Assembly (NCBI GenBank): GCA_026122225.1
Contig: JANEZZ010001412.1
Coordinates: forward strand, 62,001 to 126,000
Source: Heloderma charlesbogerti
Taxonomy: Eukaryota > Chordata > Lepidosauria > Squamata > Helodermatidae
Direction: 5' to 3'
DNA: 64,000 bases
The notes beneath the pieces are model-generated. The model worked only from the letters and a program-made list of their open reading frames with translations. It did no database searches and was not told the DNA's origin. Position 1 is the first letter of the stretch; every line of letters begins with the position of its first letter. The translations under genes and the position numbers were made by a program. Of this stretch, positions 21,151 to 33,466 are shown piece after piece.

Positions 21151-21627
21151 CAATAATTCTGTACCAGCTGTACTGGTTGCCCATGCATTTCCAGGCCCAA
21201 TTTAAATTGTTGGTGATCACCTTTAAAGCTCTAAATGGCTTAGGACCAGGTTATTTGAAGGACTACCTGAACCTATACAAACATGCCCGGGCCCTAAGAT
21301 TCATCATAGATGCCCCGCTCATGTGTCTGCCAGTAAAAACTATTACGTTGGCAGGCACAAGAGATAGGACCTTTTCTGTGGTGGAATGCCCTGGCATGGA
21401 TTGTGTGTGTGGCTCCTTTCCTGACTATTTTTAAACAGGTCTTAGTTGTTCCACACTGCTTTCATTGAATGTAAGCCCATTTTTTAATAATGGGAATTGT
21501 TGTGGCTGATTTAAATGTTTAATGTTGTTGTTTTAATTCATTTTATTTTAGATTTGATGGCTTTACATTTTTAATTTGTGAAGCCTTGAAAGTCAGTATA
21601 GAAATATTTCAAATAAATACATTTAAG
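20195..21627 (+). mobile_element. L2-like LINE ORF2 remnant with 3' tail, interrupted by a (TG)n tract
   Basis: Decayed homologues of RT motifs appear in order: CTACTGGATCTCTCAGCATCC (the LDLSA region), then GGGGTGCTTCAAGGTTCTACC (GVPQGS) and ATCAATATGCCAATGACATG (YADDM-like). After the microsatellite come the LHWLP-like and AFKALNGLGPGYL regions, and then the tail GAAAGTCAGTATAGAAATATTTCAAATAAATA. Stops and frameshifts are numerous. The (TG)n tract sits inside what was coding sequence. Confidence 0.85.
21110..21149. repeat. (TG)n microsatellite
   Basis: Seventeen or so TG dinucleotides, bounded by TATATA and TATCAATA. Confidence 0.95.
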
Positions 21628-21892
21628 GGACTGCCTTTTAACTTAAAAAAAGTGCAAGACTCAGGTACTCCTCAGCTGTGTAGTTGTCTGTGTGTGCATG
21701 TGTGAATGCCTGCCAGCCTATCTGAGAATGCCTTGTCTGCGTTTGTTCTTGGCTTCGCTTAAGATTAGCTCTACCTGTTATTCCTGGATCTGACTACCAC
21801 TGGATGTTGTGCATTCTGCTTACCAGCCATAATGGGCACCAACCTCCACTGCCTACGTCTCTCTGCAGTCAATGGAATTTGGATACCTAAGG

Positions 21893-21977
21893 TTGCAATC
21901 CTATACACATTTACCTTGGAAGAAGTGTCATTGAAGTCAATGGGACTTACTTTTGTGTAGGCATGTATAGGTTTGCA
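21893..21977. repeat. Small foldback MITE, GCAATCCTATAC type
   Basis: GGTTGCAATCCTATACACATTTACCTTGG faces GGGACTTACTTTTGTGTAGG and CATGTATAGGTTTGCAC. Confidence 0.7.
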
Positions 21978-22364
21978 CTTTAACTGTGTTACCTAAGCAT
22001 TGCTTTGGATGCAACTGCAACCTGGCAACAACAATGTTTATCGTAATCCCTTTTTTATAAAAGGAATACAAAGTTAATAAAATGTTGTTTACTATCATTA
22101 ATGATCAGCAGGAACAGCTAATTTGGTGCATTTGATAACCTAAGCAATGTATGCAATATTCATTGCCTTGTTTGCAAAAATGAAGGATAGTCTTCATACT
22201 ATTGTAACCTCCTTTCTCTTACATTGCCATCCCATCCCATACTTTTAAAGATTGGTGAATAGATATAATAGACATCCTGACTATCTGAAGTGGGGTAGAT
22301 GCTGATGGACCAAATGAACTGATATAATACTTTTCAGTTTTCATATTTAAGGTTTACGGTATAA
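21978..22364. other. AT-rich DNA, nothing recognised
   Basis: No exon or repeat family recognised. Confidence 0.4.
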
Positions 22365-22796
22365 GTACTAGTGTACAAAGCCCTAAACAACTTGGGACCA
22401 GGATACCTGACAGAGTGCCTTCTTCTTTACCAACCTGCCGAGTCACTGAGGTTATCAGAGGGCATGTCCCTGGTGGTTCCATATGGACCTGGACTCCACC
22501 AGGACAAGAGCCTTCAGTGTGGTGGCCCCCTTCCTGTGGAACTCCCTGCCTTTGGAGGTTAGGCAGGCACCAATGTTGTGTTGCTTTCAGCACCTCCTGA
22601 AGACATTGTTATTTTGAGATGCCTTCCTTGAGTGACCAGCTGCGGTTTATTAAATTCAGACTTTGTTTCCTCTAAAATGTTTTAATTGTTTTAACATGGT
22701 ATTTTATTATTTTATCTTTGTTGTTCACCACCCTGAAATCTTTTGATGTGGAGCGGTATATAAATATTGTAAATAAATGAAAAATAAAATACATTT
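22365..22796 (+). mobile_element. L2-like LINE 3' end
   Basis: It contains VYKALNNLGPGYLTE-like coding, then a SLQ.G..AFSVVAP.LWNSLP-like region, followed by the UTR (CACCCTGAAATCTTTTGATGTGGAGCGGTATATAAATATTG) and an AATAAA-rich tail. The MITE at 22797 begins immediately after the tail. Confidence 0.82.
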
Positions 22797-23188
22797 AGGG
22801 TGCAATCCTATAGCTGCTAGACAGTGTCTAGATGGCCGTAGGATTTTTTGGTTCCCAGCCCTGACTCCCTGCCCCCTCCCCTGCCACCTTGTAGTTCGTC
22901 CCCAGCTCTGTGCCCATAAAAGCAGTGTGGAACAGCCAAAAAGGGGGCATTCCTGAGGGCGGGAAGGGGAGGGGACCGCAGAAGCGCCATCACGACGCTT
23001 CCTATGCTCCATCTGGCCTCCTCCCCCCCCCCCCCCGCTCTAACATGCCCTGGCTAGACAGCCGAAATTGGACGTCTGGCCACAAATGCAGAGCAGTCGG
23101 AGCATGGAGGAGAGGATCCCCTCTGTGTTCTGCCCGCCCTGCACAGGATAGTCATCCGTCTCCAACTATCCCCATAGGATTGCACCCT
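22797..23188. repeat. MITE with AGGGTGCAATCCTAT terminal inverted repeats
   Basis: AGGGTGCAATCCTAT at 22797 and ATAGGATTGCACCCT ending at 23188 are perfect inverted repeats. The interior includes CTAGACAGTGTCTAG and a GC-rich core with a C homopolymer. It is the same family as 925-1391. No target duplication is evident. Confidence 0.85.
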
Positions 23189-24239
23189 TACTCTGGTATG
23201 CAAAATTTCTTTACCAAATTTGAGAGAAAACTACAGCAAACATTGCTACTTGTAATCAATAACACTGCAGTGTGCAAATGATATTAGGTACATACTAATG
23301 GCAGGTTTCTCTTGTTAGACTGGAAAATACTCCTTTTCTAGCTGAATTACAAAGGAGAAACTATATTTGCACATTTTCTTTTCTTGCTCATGTTTTTTGA
23401 GCGTAGGTTTTTTTTTTCCAAATATACAAACTTACTTTGCTTTTTTAAAAAATGAAGCTTATATAAAACACATTTCTTCCCTATATACTGTAGTCTGGCT
23501 CCCACTACTAAAAAATGTGTATGGAAAAAAGTACCAGTTTAGTGTTCTGATGCTTAGGGTGGAAAAAGTATGACATATGGAAAGAGCTGTTTGGTCATGA
23601 AGGTATCTCCCCCCACCACCGCCTTTAAGGCTAGAAATCTTGGCCACACAGTCTGCTGACTAGTGTTGAAACCTGACTAGCCCTTTTTGGCTGTGTGGAC
23701 ATTTAGGAAATGAAGGGGGGACCAGCACATTTAGGTGAAGACAAGATATAGAATTCTAAGTGTGGTGAAAATTACTTGAAAAACTGAATTGCAAGGCATA
23801 TTTGGTTTTAGGGCAGTGAATGTGTGTTTCAAGTGGAGGCTGTTGAGATGGTTCACTAAGCAAAAGTGCTGGCAGATGCTGCATGGTGATCAAGGGGGAG
23901 GGGAATTCCAACCCATACCTTTACAAGCATGGAGGTGGTGGTGGAAGCAAGGGATGCCGCAGCCAACTCCACACAAATGCATACATGGTTGCTGACATAG
24001 ATTTTGCCTAGCAAACAGCCCCATTAGTCACCGCTACTTCAGACCACTTTCACCACCCTTTAAAATAGCTGCCTGTGTCTTCACCCTCACATAATCTGTC
24101 AAATGTTCCTTGAAATCCTCGCAAAATCTTCACACAGCATGCCCTAAGGCCTGTTGCTTTGGGGATGAAAAGTGCAGCAAAATCATTTACCAAATGGTAC
24201 TTCACCATAGTGTGCATGTAAACCCTTGGCAAGTCAGTG
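23189..24239. other. Unassigned DNA
   Basis: No exon or repeat family recognised. Confidence 0.4.
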
Positions 24240-24240
24240 G

Positions 24241-24729
24241 CTGGGTTCACATGACAGGCTAAGCCATAGTGTGTAAGGTCCAGGAGTGACCCACGAGGAG
24301 TTAACATGTCATGTGGGGGGCATTCACCCATGAGGGGTTAATTACCCACCCTCAGAACCCATTCCGTGCAGTAGGGGTAAAGAGCCCCAAGGTGGCTTCC
24401 CATATCGTGTGGGGAGCTCCCATGGACTAACACGAGTGGCCAGAGAGATGGCCACCTAGAACAGCCAAAAATGCCTCTGACACTCTGCCCCACTGAGCAG
24501 ATCTGTATGTGCAGCACAGCCCCAGGCGGCGTGAGCCCATTTCTGCCATGGTGGCCTCTGGGATGAGCAGCTGCTGTGCCAGGAAAATATTGGAGGGTTT
24601 AAGTAAACCACGCTGGCCAGCATGATTCAGTAGTTGTGCGGAGGGAGGGTGGCTTGTGTTCCCCTATTCCTTCCCACAGCGTGGGCTCCATGTCGCCATT
24701 GGCCCCCATGATTGTCAGAATGTACCCAG
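24241..24729. repeat. Possible foldback MITE with CTGGGTTCACATGACA ends
   Basis: CTGGGTTCACATGACA at 24241 is approximately mirrored by TGTCAGAATGTACCCAG ending at 24729. There is no clear target duplication and the arms do not extend far, so this is tentative. Confidence 0.4.
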
Positions 24730-26365
24730 TTACTCATCTGTTCTGTCATACAGACAGTATCTCATATTTTGACCACTCCCCTCCTTCCTAGATTTCAGGT
24801 CATGTGTAGAAGTGCATTCTGCTCATGATAAGGGGTTATTTGTACTCACTGTGACAATTTACTGTGTGGCCAACGATCCATCACCTGTTTCAGCCATCAA
24901 TGAGAATTAAAGTAGCAAGGAGGAGAAAAGTCTAGAGATGGTCTAAGACATTTTGGTGTCCGTGGCAACCCAACCCCCAATGGCACCTTCCAAGGTGGCA
25001 AAAATATAATCATAAATAATTCACAACTTGCTGCCCCCCAAATCTGCCACCTGAGGTGAGATGTGCCACCATGCCTCATAGTAGGGCTGCTCCCGGAGAC
25101 CCCTGTGCTTGTAACATACACTTGTCCACAGGGTAAGTCGATGATGATGGTATCGGCCCCTTGGCTCCAAAGGGAATAGTTAGTGTAAATGTCCTCCGAA
25201 TAACAACTCCTCCTGCCAATAACCCATGCTTTGGTCTTCCACTTCCTCCTCATCATGGTGATTACCTGATTACGTGCCTTTTTTTTTTTTTAGCTTTGTC
25301 TCTCTGTGTCTGCCTGATGGTCACGTGTCAGTTTATCTCAGCTGGTAACAAATACTATAATATCTTGCATTTTTGTATGATGGCAAAGCTTTTTTGTCAT
25401 TATTTTCACAAATACTATATATACAAATCCGTGGGACAATATATGGTAATGATGTGCCACAGAAGTGCTGGGGAAATGAAACGACGGAGTCTTCATGCTG
25501 CTGGGGGGCGGGGGTAATACAAGAGTTTGTTAATCTCAGGACAGTCTCTTATTTTGTCTTTGCTCTGCTTTTTGCTTTGTCCCCCCCCCCTTTCATAAAT
25601 GCCTCCAGGCTTAATTATGACAAGGTCATCACTTATATAAGGGAAAGGGCAGCTAACTAGCTGAAGGAAAATCAGCTTAATAATTTAACGGTATACTTGT
25701 GTGCAGTTTGTTTCAGTAACCTGAAAAAGCATAGCACAATCACAACTCTGTCCCATGCTTGTGTTCTGACAGTTCTGATCTATTCCCTGCTTCCTTCTCA
25801 CACATTTGTGTTAAATATATATAATTCCACATTTCCTGCAACAGCGAGATGAGTGATTTTCTTTAAGGATGAAATCATAGTCTCACAAGGAACAAGGAGC
25901 TGACTGCATTGCATACTTCAGTGTTTAGAATCATCCTCTGATACAATTTTTTTATGTTAATAAAAGACATTTCAGTCCCCTTTAATTACTCTTTCAGAGG
26001 GATATGTTTTAATGTAAGTTGTCTGATTCTGTTTTAAGTGAAGGAGAAAACCTGGTAGAGGTTGTCTCTTTAAATCAGATCTGCAGTGTTGATGGACCCT
26101 CTAGCAGGCATGGTAAGAACCATTCTCACCTCTGCAGCAGGGAGCTTGACCATACAGACTCGCACATTCAATCAAAACGTTTTCTGTTTTAATATGCACT
26201 GTACCAATCCTATTCCCATGGTTACAGCTCGTGCTCCTTTGGTTGCTTCTAGTACGTTGGAAAAGAGAGGCAGCGTACATTTCTCGTACAGGAGTTTAAA
26301 ACATAATGAAAGCGACCCTGTTGTGATTTGCATTTTAAATTTTCTTTTTTCCTCTCATTGTACAG
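24730..26365. other. Unassigned DNA leading into an ADGRA1 exon, probably intron
   Basis: The last 30 bases are pyrimidine-rich (TTTCTTTTTTCCTCTCATTG) and end in TACAG at 26365, a strong splice acceptor. I could not recognise an upstream ADGRA1 exon here. Oligo-C and oligo-T runs occur near 25281 and 25580. Confidence 0.5.
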
Positions 26366-26573
26366 AATGCTGTGGCAGTAGCTTCAGTTCATTTGCCACG
26401 GTCTGTCTTCTCTTCGTCTTCAACCTTGCAATCTGTTGATAACTCCTCTTGCAAGCTACAGTTTATTGCCTTTCGGAATGGAAAACTCTTCCCAAGCACT
26501 GCAAACTCGTCTCACCTTGCAGATTATGGGAAGCACAGGACTGTTGGCACACCAGTTGTCCTCATTAAAATAG
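26366..26573 (+). CDS. ADGRA1: ADGRA1 exon: GAIN domain, C-terminal part (partial gene)
   Basis: 208 bp, entering in phase 0 after TACAG and leaving in phase 1 before GTAAGTG. The translation starts NAVAVASVHLPRSVF and holds LQFIAFRNGKLFPST and LADYGKHRTVGTPVVLIKI. This matches the GAIN-domain segment of group A adhesion GPCRs; the IAFRNGKLFP block is shared with ADGRA3 as I recall it. GAIN is the extracellular domain next to the membrane that supports receptor self-cleavage or tethered-agonist signalling. Assignment to ADGRA1 rather than ADGRA2 or ADGRA3 comes from the linked TM1 and TM2 exons downstream. The exons coding for the leucine-rich, Ig-like and hormone-receptor regions expected upstream were not found. 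Confidence 0.92.
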
Positions 26574-27527
26574 GTAAGTGTTGTGCGCTGCTGCTTTAAT
26601 CTGAATGCTGGGCTGTATGTTAGAGTATATAAAAGAATGGTGCAGTGGAGTACACAGGTATGCTGATGTGAAAATTGTCCCTGGTTTTAACACAGATGTG
26701 TGGGTTTATTGCTACTTGTGTAGTTTTATTCAAATAAACTTGCACATCAATGAAGCAGTGTAGCTGTATAGGCATGATTCTCCTTGGCACTATTATTTAT
26801 GTTATTTATTGAAGTTTATAACTAAAGTCAAGATTGCATGGGAGTGGGTGGGTCAGTGGGAGAATGTTGTTTTTTAATCTTGGCCATGGCTACTAAAAGA
26901 TCAGATCCTGGAGATTCACAATTTAGAACTGATTAGTGGTGGGGGAACCCTGTTGCTTGTATATATCTAGTCATCAGTGTACCTCTTGATAAAATAAATC
27001 TCAAACAGGTGATGCTTTTAAAGGTGAAAGTAATAGGTTAAAGATTTTCCTTTGATTAAATATTCAACCCATGCAATTTTAAACATTTTATTTGATCTTG
27101 AATTGTGTTCACATTTCTGTTCACATTTTAGGAGATTTTAATTTCAGTTTCATACGAAGACTTTGCCTTAGCTGTTAATCATATCAAAGAAATTGATTTT
27201 TTGAAACTGTTTTTTGATGTTACTTGAAGCAATGATCTATCATCGTTTTAATGCAGAGTATTTCAGGAGTAAATCTAGTTTTACAAATGAGCACCATATA
27301 ATTTGAAGACCAACTGACTAAAATGGCAATTATGAATAATATTAACTATTCCAAACTTTTGTAGATGGGTTTAGTGCTAATAGACCAGCAGAGGGGATTT
27401 GGGCTATTGTTTTTCCGCCCGGTAGAGAAAGAGAGTGTGTACAAAATGTTAAGAACCTCTGTACAGAACATGTAGCAATGAAGCATTTTCCACTTCATTG
27501 CTCTAATTCAGTTTGTTCCTTTTGTAG
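26574..27527 (+). other. ADGRA1 intron, 954 bp
   Basis: It is bounded by GTAAGT and TTTTGTAG and splits a Gly/Asp codon boundary in phase 1. No repeat family is recognised inside. Confidence 0.9.
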
Positions 27528-27736
27528 ATGGGTGCAATATTGGAAACCTCACCAGTCCTGTCACTATAGCTTTGAAGCACTTTACACAGGGTATAAACCC
27601 CATTGCAGTCTTTTGGGATTTTGACCTTCTAGATGGACATGGAGGCTGGTGGAGAGAAGGGTGCCACATAATTAGCTCTGCAGACAATATTACTACCCTT
27701 CATAGTACTCACTTCGGCAACTTTGCAGTGCTAATG
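27528..27736 (+). CDS. ADGRA1: ADGRA1 exon: GPS region of the GAIN domain
   Basis: 209 bp, completing the Asp codon from the previous exon and ending in phase 0 before GTGAGT. Motifs are VFWDFDLLDGHGGWW, then REGCHIISS, DNITT and HFGNFAVLM. This is the GPCR proteolysis site layout: Trp, then Cys, then the last two beta strands, whose final strand is the tethered agonist. The usual cleavage triad His-Leu-Ser/Thr reads His-Phe-Gly at 27710-27718. The position normally held by a second GPS Cys is Ser (27704-27706). Self-cleavage is therefore unlikely, which fits the group A receptors generally described as uncleaved. Several Asn-x-Ser/Thr sites are present. Confidence 0.93.
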
Positions 27737-29827
27737 GTGAGTATATGACTTCACAAATGTACTATTTGTGTGTGAGCATGTCTGGCTGTCTCAGTCCTTA
27801 TTTAGTGGCACCTGGTTATTGATCTTGCATTCAGTTGTATATGATATTGCTTTGAAGAAAGTGAGTTAGGCGGTAGTGACTTAAGAGGGCAATGGATCTC
27901 TTAAGGGATCTGCTCAGCCATATCATCTGGTTACGGGCCTCGCCGCAAATGACTTTTAATGCAGTAGTGGAAAATGAAAGTTCCATCAAGGGACTAAATA
28001 CGTTCTGGGGGGGCTAATGAATTTTTGGGCCTGATATAGGAAATCTAAGACCTGATATAGGCCCTTTATATCTCAAAAGGGGATGTCTATCCTTGTTCAT
28101 GTCCAGCATTGTGTTGATCATACTAATGAGTTGCTGGTATACTGCAATATTGAATCATTTAATAAATGGGAAAGAATAAGGTTGCTGGCTTCTCTAAACA
28201 AGGATGCTGTACTCCTTTCTGGCTGCGGTTGAAATCCAAGCTCGTGTGCTGACGACAACATCCTTTTTACTAAATGGCTGTTTGTAAAGAGAAATATTTC
28301 TGTATAGTGCTAACGCACAAGGCTGCTACGATTTGGCCTCAGTCACACTTGCAGTTCACAATGCAGTTATTTAACAATTGTGTTGCCCTGAAAGTTACCA
28401 TGATGGATATGAAAGGCACACTAAATTAGATATCATATCAAATGAAGAAATAGACATAAATGGTGAATGAAGCATCTGGGAGAAAACCATGTTAGGGAAC
28501 ATTTTCTGCAGTATTCAGAAGGGTTATTCAGACTCACTAGATATTTTAAGGGAGGTAATACTCATATCTGCATCCTACTATTGAGTCCAGCATTAATTCT
28601 AATGCAGACTTGCATATGGAAGGTCTGTTTATGAACATTACTGAAAGGTTTATAGTTGAGTAAATAATGCATTGTGTGTGTAATGTGTAAAGGACAGCAA
28701 ACATAGACGACAGGCATTGAGAGGACGTGTGTAGAGAATACCAATCTGCTGCTGTCAGATGGAGCACAGATGTCAGCCAATCATGGCTCAAGGCTGTGAC
28801 AATGAGTAGTTAAATACAAATATTACTATCTGTTTTATTAAACTCAATGCCTTCAGTGTTGGGCAATCAGTTCCTCTCCACTCACGATAGACTAGTTTAG
28901 AACCTATCTGAAGATCAAATGCTGCCAAATACATAGCATTTTTTAAATACTTCAGACGAATGAAGTTATAGTCAAACATTTTGCTCTCAATCATGTAATA
29001 GAGAATTCTGCCCTGGTTCCCCAGATTCTTTTTCAAACACACCTGTTGATGTTGCAGGTACCACACCCATTTTGGCTAACTGATTTAGGTTTTAAGTGAT
29101 GCACTGAAAACTTTGCATGAATTTGTGAAGTGGAAGAAACTCTCCTTTTTCCTTTATTTTCTTTACAAGTATCATGGATAGATTTTTATGCATTTTAATC
29201 CCACATTCATGTCAGTTTGATGAGTGTAGTTATGCATTCTGTTGGCTTTAATGGGACTTCATGTACTAATGAATGAAGTAATGACTGCAGAACTGAAACC
29301 TCATTGAGTAGCATACTGTTTTCTTAATTCTTAATGTAGCAAGAACATCATATAATTTTATTCATCCATCTTTGCGCTTGCTGTCTATGTACATTGAACT
29401 AATGTAATATGGTTCTTCAGTACCTCTGAAAACAACCTCTGTTGCCATGGTCATATTGAGAATCTTCAATATCAGATCTTCTAAATTTATCAGTAGAAAA
29501 CTTTTAACCAGCATCCTTAGTTCATATCATTTAATATGGTTCCCATGATGTGTATGAAAACTGGAGATCTGAGATGAATTTGGATGAAGGGTACCATAGA
29601 TATTCAGTGAAGATGCCTATATTATCACTGACATTATTTATTGTGATAGAATGTTTTTTTCAGTCAGCCCAGGTAACTTTCTTATTCTGTAATACTAGTC
29701 TGTGAGCAGTAAAACAATATGATACTTAGGTACAAATTACTGTTGTGGGTAGAATATTGGATTTGGACTAGAGAGATCTGGATCTAATCCCACTCAGATG
29801 TGAAGCTAATTGGGTGGCTTTCAGCAA

Positions 29828-29871
<44 letters not shown>
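29828..29871. repeat. (CT)n(CA)n microsatellite
   Basis: About twelve CT units run directly into nine CA units. Confidence 0.95.
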
Positions 29872-31145
29872 GCCTAAGGTACCTAACGGGGTTGTTGGAA
29901 GATAACCCCAAAATACAGAACTATGAGCTCCTTGGGGAAAAGGCAGAATAGTACACAAGTGTGATGAGGAAATAATCCAGTGGGGAAGCTCTCCAGTGCA
30001 AGCTCCATTGAGATGATGTGAACAGTTCCCATAGTGTGTTGTTCACTTGGATAAATAGATTAATGCTGGTGTTCTTATTCTGAAAAGAAAAATAATAGCA
30101 GATTTCTGGATTATACGGAAGCATTACAAAATTTTAATGGGAAATAATTCTGCTGAGGGTTAGCTGCAGTAAAACAAAGTACACTAATAAGGCAATAGCA
30201 ATTGTGAATGTTGTTTGCATTACTACAAGGATAATGTAAATCCTGCTGTGGAGCAAGATGATGTATAGGTCTAAATTTGCCCATCTGTGTGTTGAACTGC
30301 TGGAATGGCACAGTGTTCAGATTCAGAGTGTTTGGTTATGTGTTAGGGCTGCTTGTTTTTCGCTTTCAAGTAGCCGTTCAGCTCTTTCTGAGGGATGGTT
30401 CCTTCTCTGATCAAATATGTTCAAGGTATAAAAGAAGAAAACTAAAAGTTAATGATGTTCAAGTGTTTAAAAGGCTGGTGTAGCTAAGGTGGAGCGGAAG
30501 TTATTTTACAAATAGTTACATTCAGGTAAAAAGTTGGAAAAGCAGCTCAACCACTATGAAACTGGGGGTAAAACCTCTTAAATCTGCAAGAATCTATGTT
30601 GTGTTTTGTTGGATGTTTATTATGACAGTCATACTTTTGATTAACAATGGAAATGAAAAAACTACATACTTTACGGAAAATGTAGCTTTAAATAAAAATA
30701 CTATAGGGGGAAATAAATTTCCAGGAATTACTGCAACATTTTCAGGCATGGTGGGGCTCAAACTAGGACGTCTGTGGATTGGGCACTGGCTCCCTACTTC
30801 CTGCAACACTAAGGTGCTGGATGAGGGAGGAAAGTGCTGGCAATTTCAGCCAATGGATATGTTCAGCCATAATCCCCCCATGCTTGAGGAATCAGCTGAT
30901 ACTGGAGGACCATTATGGTGCCACTGAATGTTATAAAGAGATCTGACATCTGCTGACTTTCCACAGTCTGGGAAGCTGTAACTGGGGACGTTCTCTCAGT
31001 CCTCTCCCTGTACCACCAGACTATGGTTCTCCCCTGCTACAGCTTGCCTATCATGTCCTTCTTGGGCCTGAGCACCTGACACGCATTTTAAGATGAGGAC
31101 ATTAGCACAGGGCAGAGATGAATTTGGCACAATGAATTAAAGATG

Positions 31146-31312
31146 TTTTTAGATATATGTTATCTGTTGTTGCGCTGTTTGTTTCTATGTCTTTACGTAA
31201 ATGGTTTTCATACATTGTATAATGTATCTTAATCGTTTTTAATTTTTGTGAACTGCCCAGAGAGCTTCATCTGTGGGTTGTATAGAAATATAATAAATTA
31301 AGTAAATAAAAT
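31146..31312 (+). mobile_element. L2-like LINE 3' UTR remnant
   Basis: TTTTTAATTTTTGTGAACTGCCCAGAGAGCTTCATCTGTGGG, then GTATAGAAATATAATAAATTAAGTAAATAAA. The same tail is at 49440-49522 and, inverted, at 46562. Confidence 0.75.
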
Positions 31313-32303
31313 GTGACTGTAGGAAATGGTTTCCAGTTGGTGGGCTACCAGGAACCTAATAGAAGAGGTTAAGGTAGGTGTAGCGGAAGAAGTAAGAGTT
31401 GTCTTTAGTTGTGGAATAAAATGAAAAGTCCTTCACAAGACTAAAATCTTATTGATTGCATCCCCTGACAAACTAGATCAGGAACAAAATGATTGTGATA
31501 TTTGACACCATTGCCAGCCCTATTTTATAGTATGTTTAACTGTTTTTTAAAAAAAATATTGTTTGCAGTCCACCCTTTCCTAAGGGCTCAGATTATATAG
31601 GAATACCTAATCAGTGGTATATATTTTTTAAAATACTAGATTTAAAATAATTTTAAAGTACTAGATTTATGCCTTGAAATATATAGATCTAGAAAAGATA
31701 GATGGTCACAGTCTGAATTAAACAAAGGGTTTTGGAGACAAATCAAATAAGGGATTTGAATTTTTTTTAAAAAAATGTTCTAATGTACAGATACAGATGC
31801 AGTGTTTAACTGAGATTCCAGGGAGAGAAGGAAAGAACAAGTAAAATAGATAGAAGAGGAAACTGAGTATATGAGAATACAAACTAAAATGGAAAGCAAG
31901 GAAAAAGACTCCAGAAAGTAAGAGGATGGAGGAGGATTTTTAAAAAATTGGACAGAAGCCATATAATGAATATAGGGTAGGGGAGCAGACTGGAAAAGTT
32001 GGTCAGTAGGTAGTAGAAGCTCAAGAAGTCCCAGGACAGAGACAGATTGGGTGGAGACCAAAAATATGCTCTTGGAATTGTTTCACTGGTCCTTTGGTAA
32101 GCAAAGAATGAGTTAGCAGGCCTGCAAGAGATAACTGGAGAGCCAGGTAGTTAGCAATTGTGTTACAGTGTGGCAGTAGTAGCTTGCAGCCCATTGCTTC
32201 TCTAATGGTATGAAGCCAAGGATTCAGGATGCGACAGCAGCACTGAGGAGGCATTGTAGCCCATAACAGCTGCAAATGGCTTTTAGCTCTGGTCAGTTCG
32301 TCT

Positions 32304-32682
32304 AGGTGTCTCAGCCCACAAGCCTGCGACATCTGCATTCATCCCAAAGGCTGTTCTCTATTTGATCTAGAAGAGAAGTGTAGAACTTGCATCCATGAAG
32401 GATCAGGTGTTAATCTACCCCAGATGAGAACTTCCCTTCATTTTATTACAAGTCAGGGAAGTTAGCTACAGGTTCTGTGGTCAACGTGCTGTACTTCACG
32501 CCGACCATAGAATCTGTAGCTAAGTTCTCTGGCTTGTAATAAAATGAAGGGAAGTTCTAATCTGGGGTAGATTAACACCTGATCCTTCATGGATACAAGT
32601 TCTACACTTCTCTTCTTGATCAAATAGAGAACAGCCTTTGGGATGAATGCAGATGTCGCGGGCCTGTGGGCCGAAACACCTG
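32304..32682. repeat. Long inverted repeat (hairpin arms about 185 bp)
   Basis: AGGTGTCTCAGCCCACAAGCC at the left is mirrored by GGCCTGTGGGCCGAAACACCT at the right. The arms stay closely complementary through TGCATTCATCCCAAAGGCTG, GAAGGATCAGGTGTTAATCTACCCCAG and CCCTTCATTTTATTACAAG. The centre is a short loop near 32496. It resembles a foldback MITE, but no similar copy and no target duplication is visible here. Confidence 0.88.
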
Positions 32683-33466
32683 GTTGGTAACACAGGCTTA
32701 GTCCTCACTCACTTTGGAATTGAGGACAGTATTGCCAGTGCTGATGTCCAAGATCAGTCACTCACACCTGGAGTCCGACCAAGCTGGGGCCCCAGCAAGG
32801 TGCCGGTCTGGAATCAGGAAACACAGCACAGCTGCAGTGGTGCCAGAGCCAAGGGAGATTGGTCAGAAGGAGGAACTAGAACAGGGAATGAAGCTAGAGC
32901 CAAGACAAAGATTCACAAAAGCTGCAAGTAGGACTGCCCTAAAAAAAACCCTAAAGGGAGTTATTATCTGAGCACAGTTCCAGGAGAGAGTGAAAGATTT
33001 ATGCCCCTACAAGCTAGCTCCTCCATTTCTTGGTTATCTGCTGGGTTACCAGGTACACCTGGCTTCTCCCTCCTCCTCCTGAGTAGATCCTTCCACCTGA
33101 GCAGAACCCTGATAGGGGACCCTCCTGCAGTTATACACACACTCCTGTTGGCTCTCGATTTCCCACTGAGTCCACTGCCATTTCAGCTCCTGGGTACAGG
33201 GGGGTGAAGGGGGACAATTGAGGCTGAGTTAAGGAAGGGGGTTGTCAGGGAGAACTGGAAAGATGGCCTTGGGACTGGATAACTCAGTGGACTCTTCAGA
33301 ATGCCCCACAGTGTGTCCTTCTCGGATGAGGTCTCTCCAGGGTCCTGGTCAGCCTGCATACTGACAGCTGATTGCTGGATTATGTGCAAGCCAAATCATC
33401 TATGTCTGTCTGTCTGGATAGCTAGCTATCAAAAGCCAGATTGTGACATTCCATCATTCTCTAAAG

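Noticed and set aside
30556..30927. 123-codon + strand open frame with a hydrophobic start
   Set aside because: No family resemblance beyond one hydrophobic stretch, no acceptor or donor in phase with ADGRA1, and it sits in the middle of the intron between contiguous exons.
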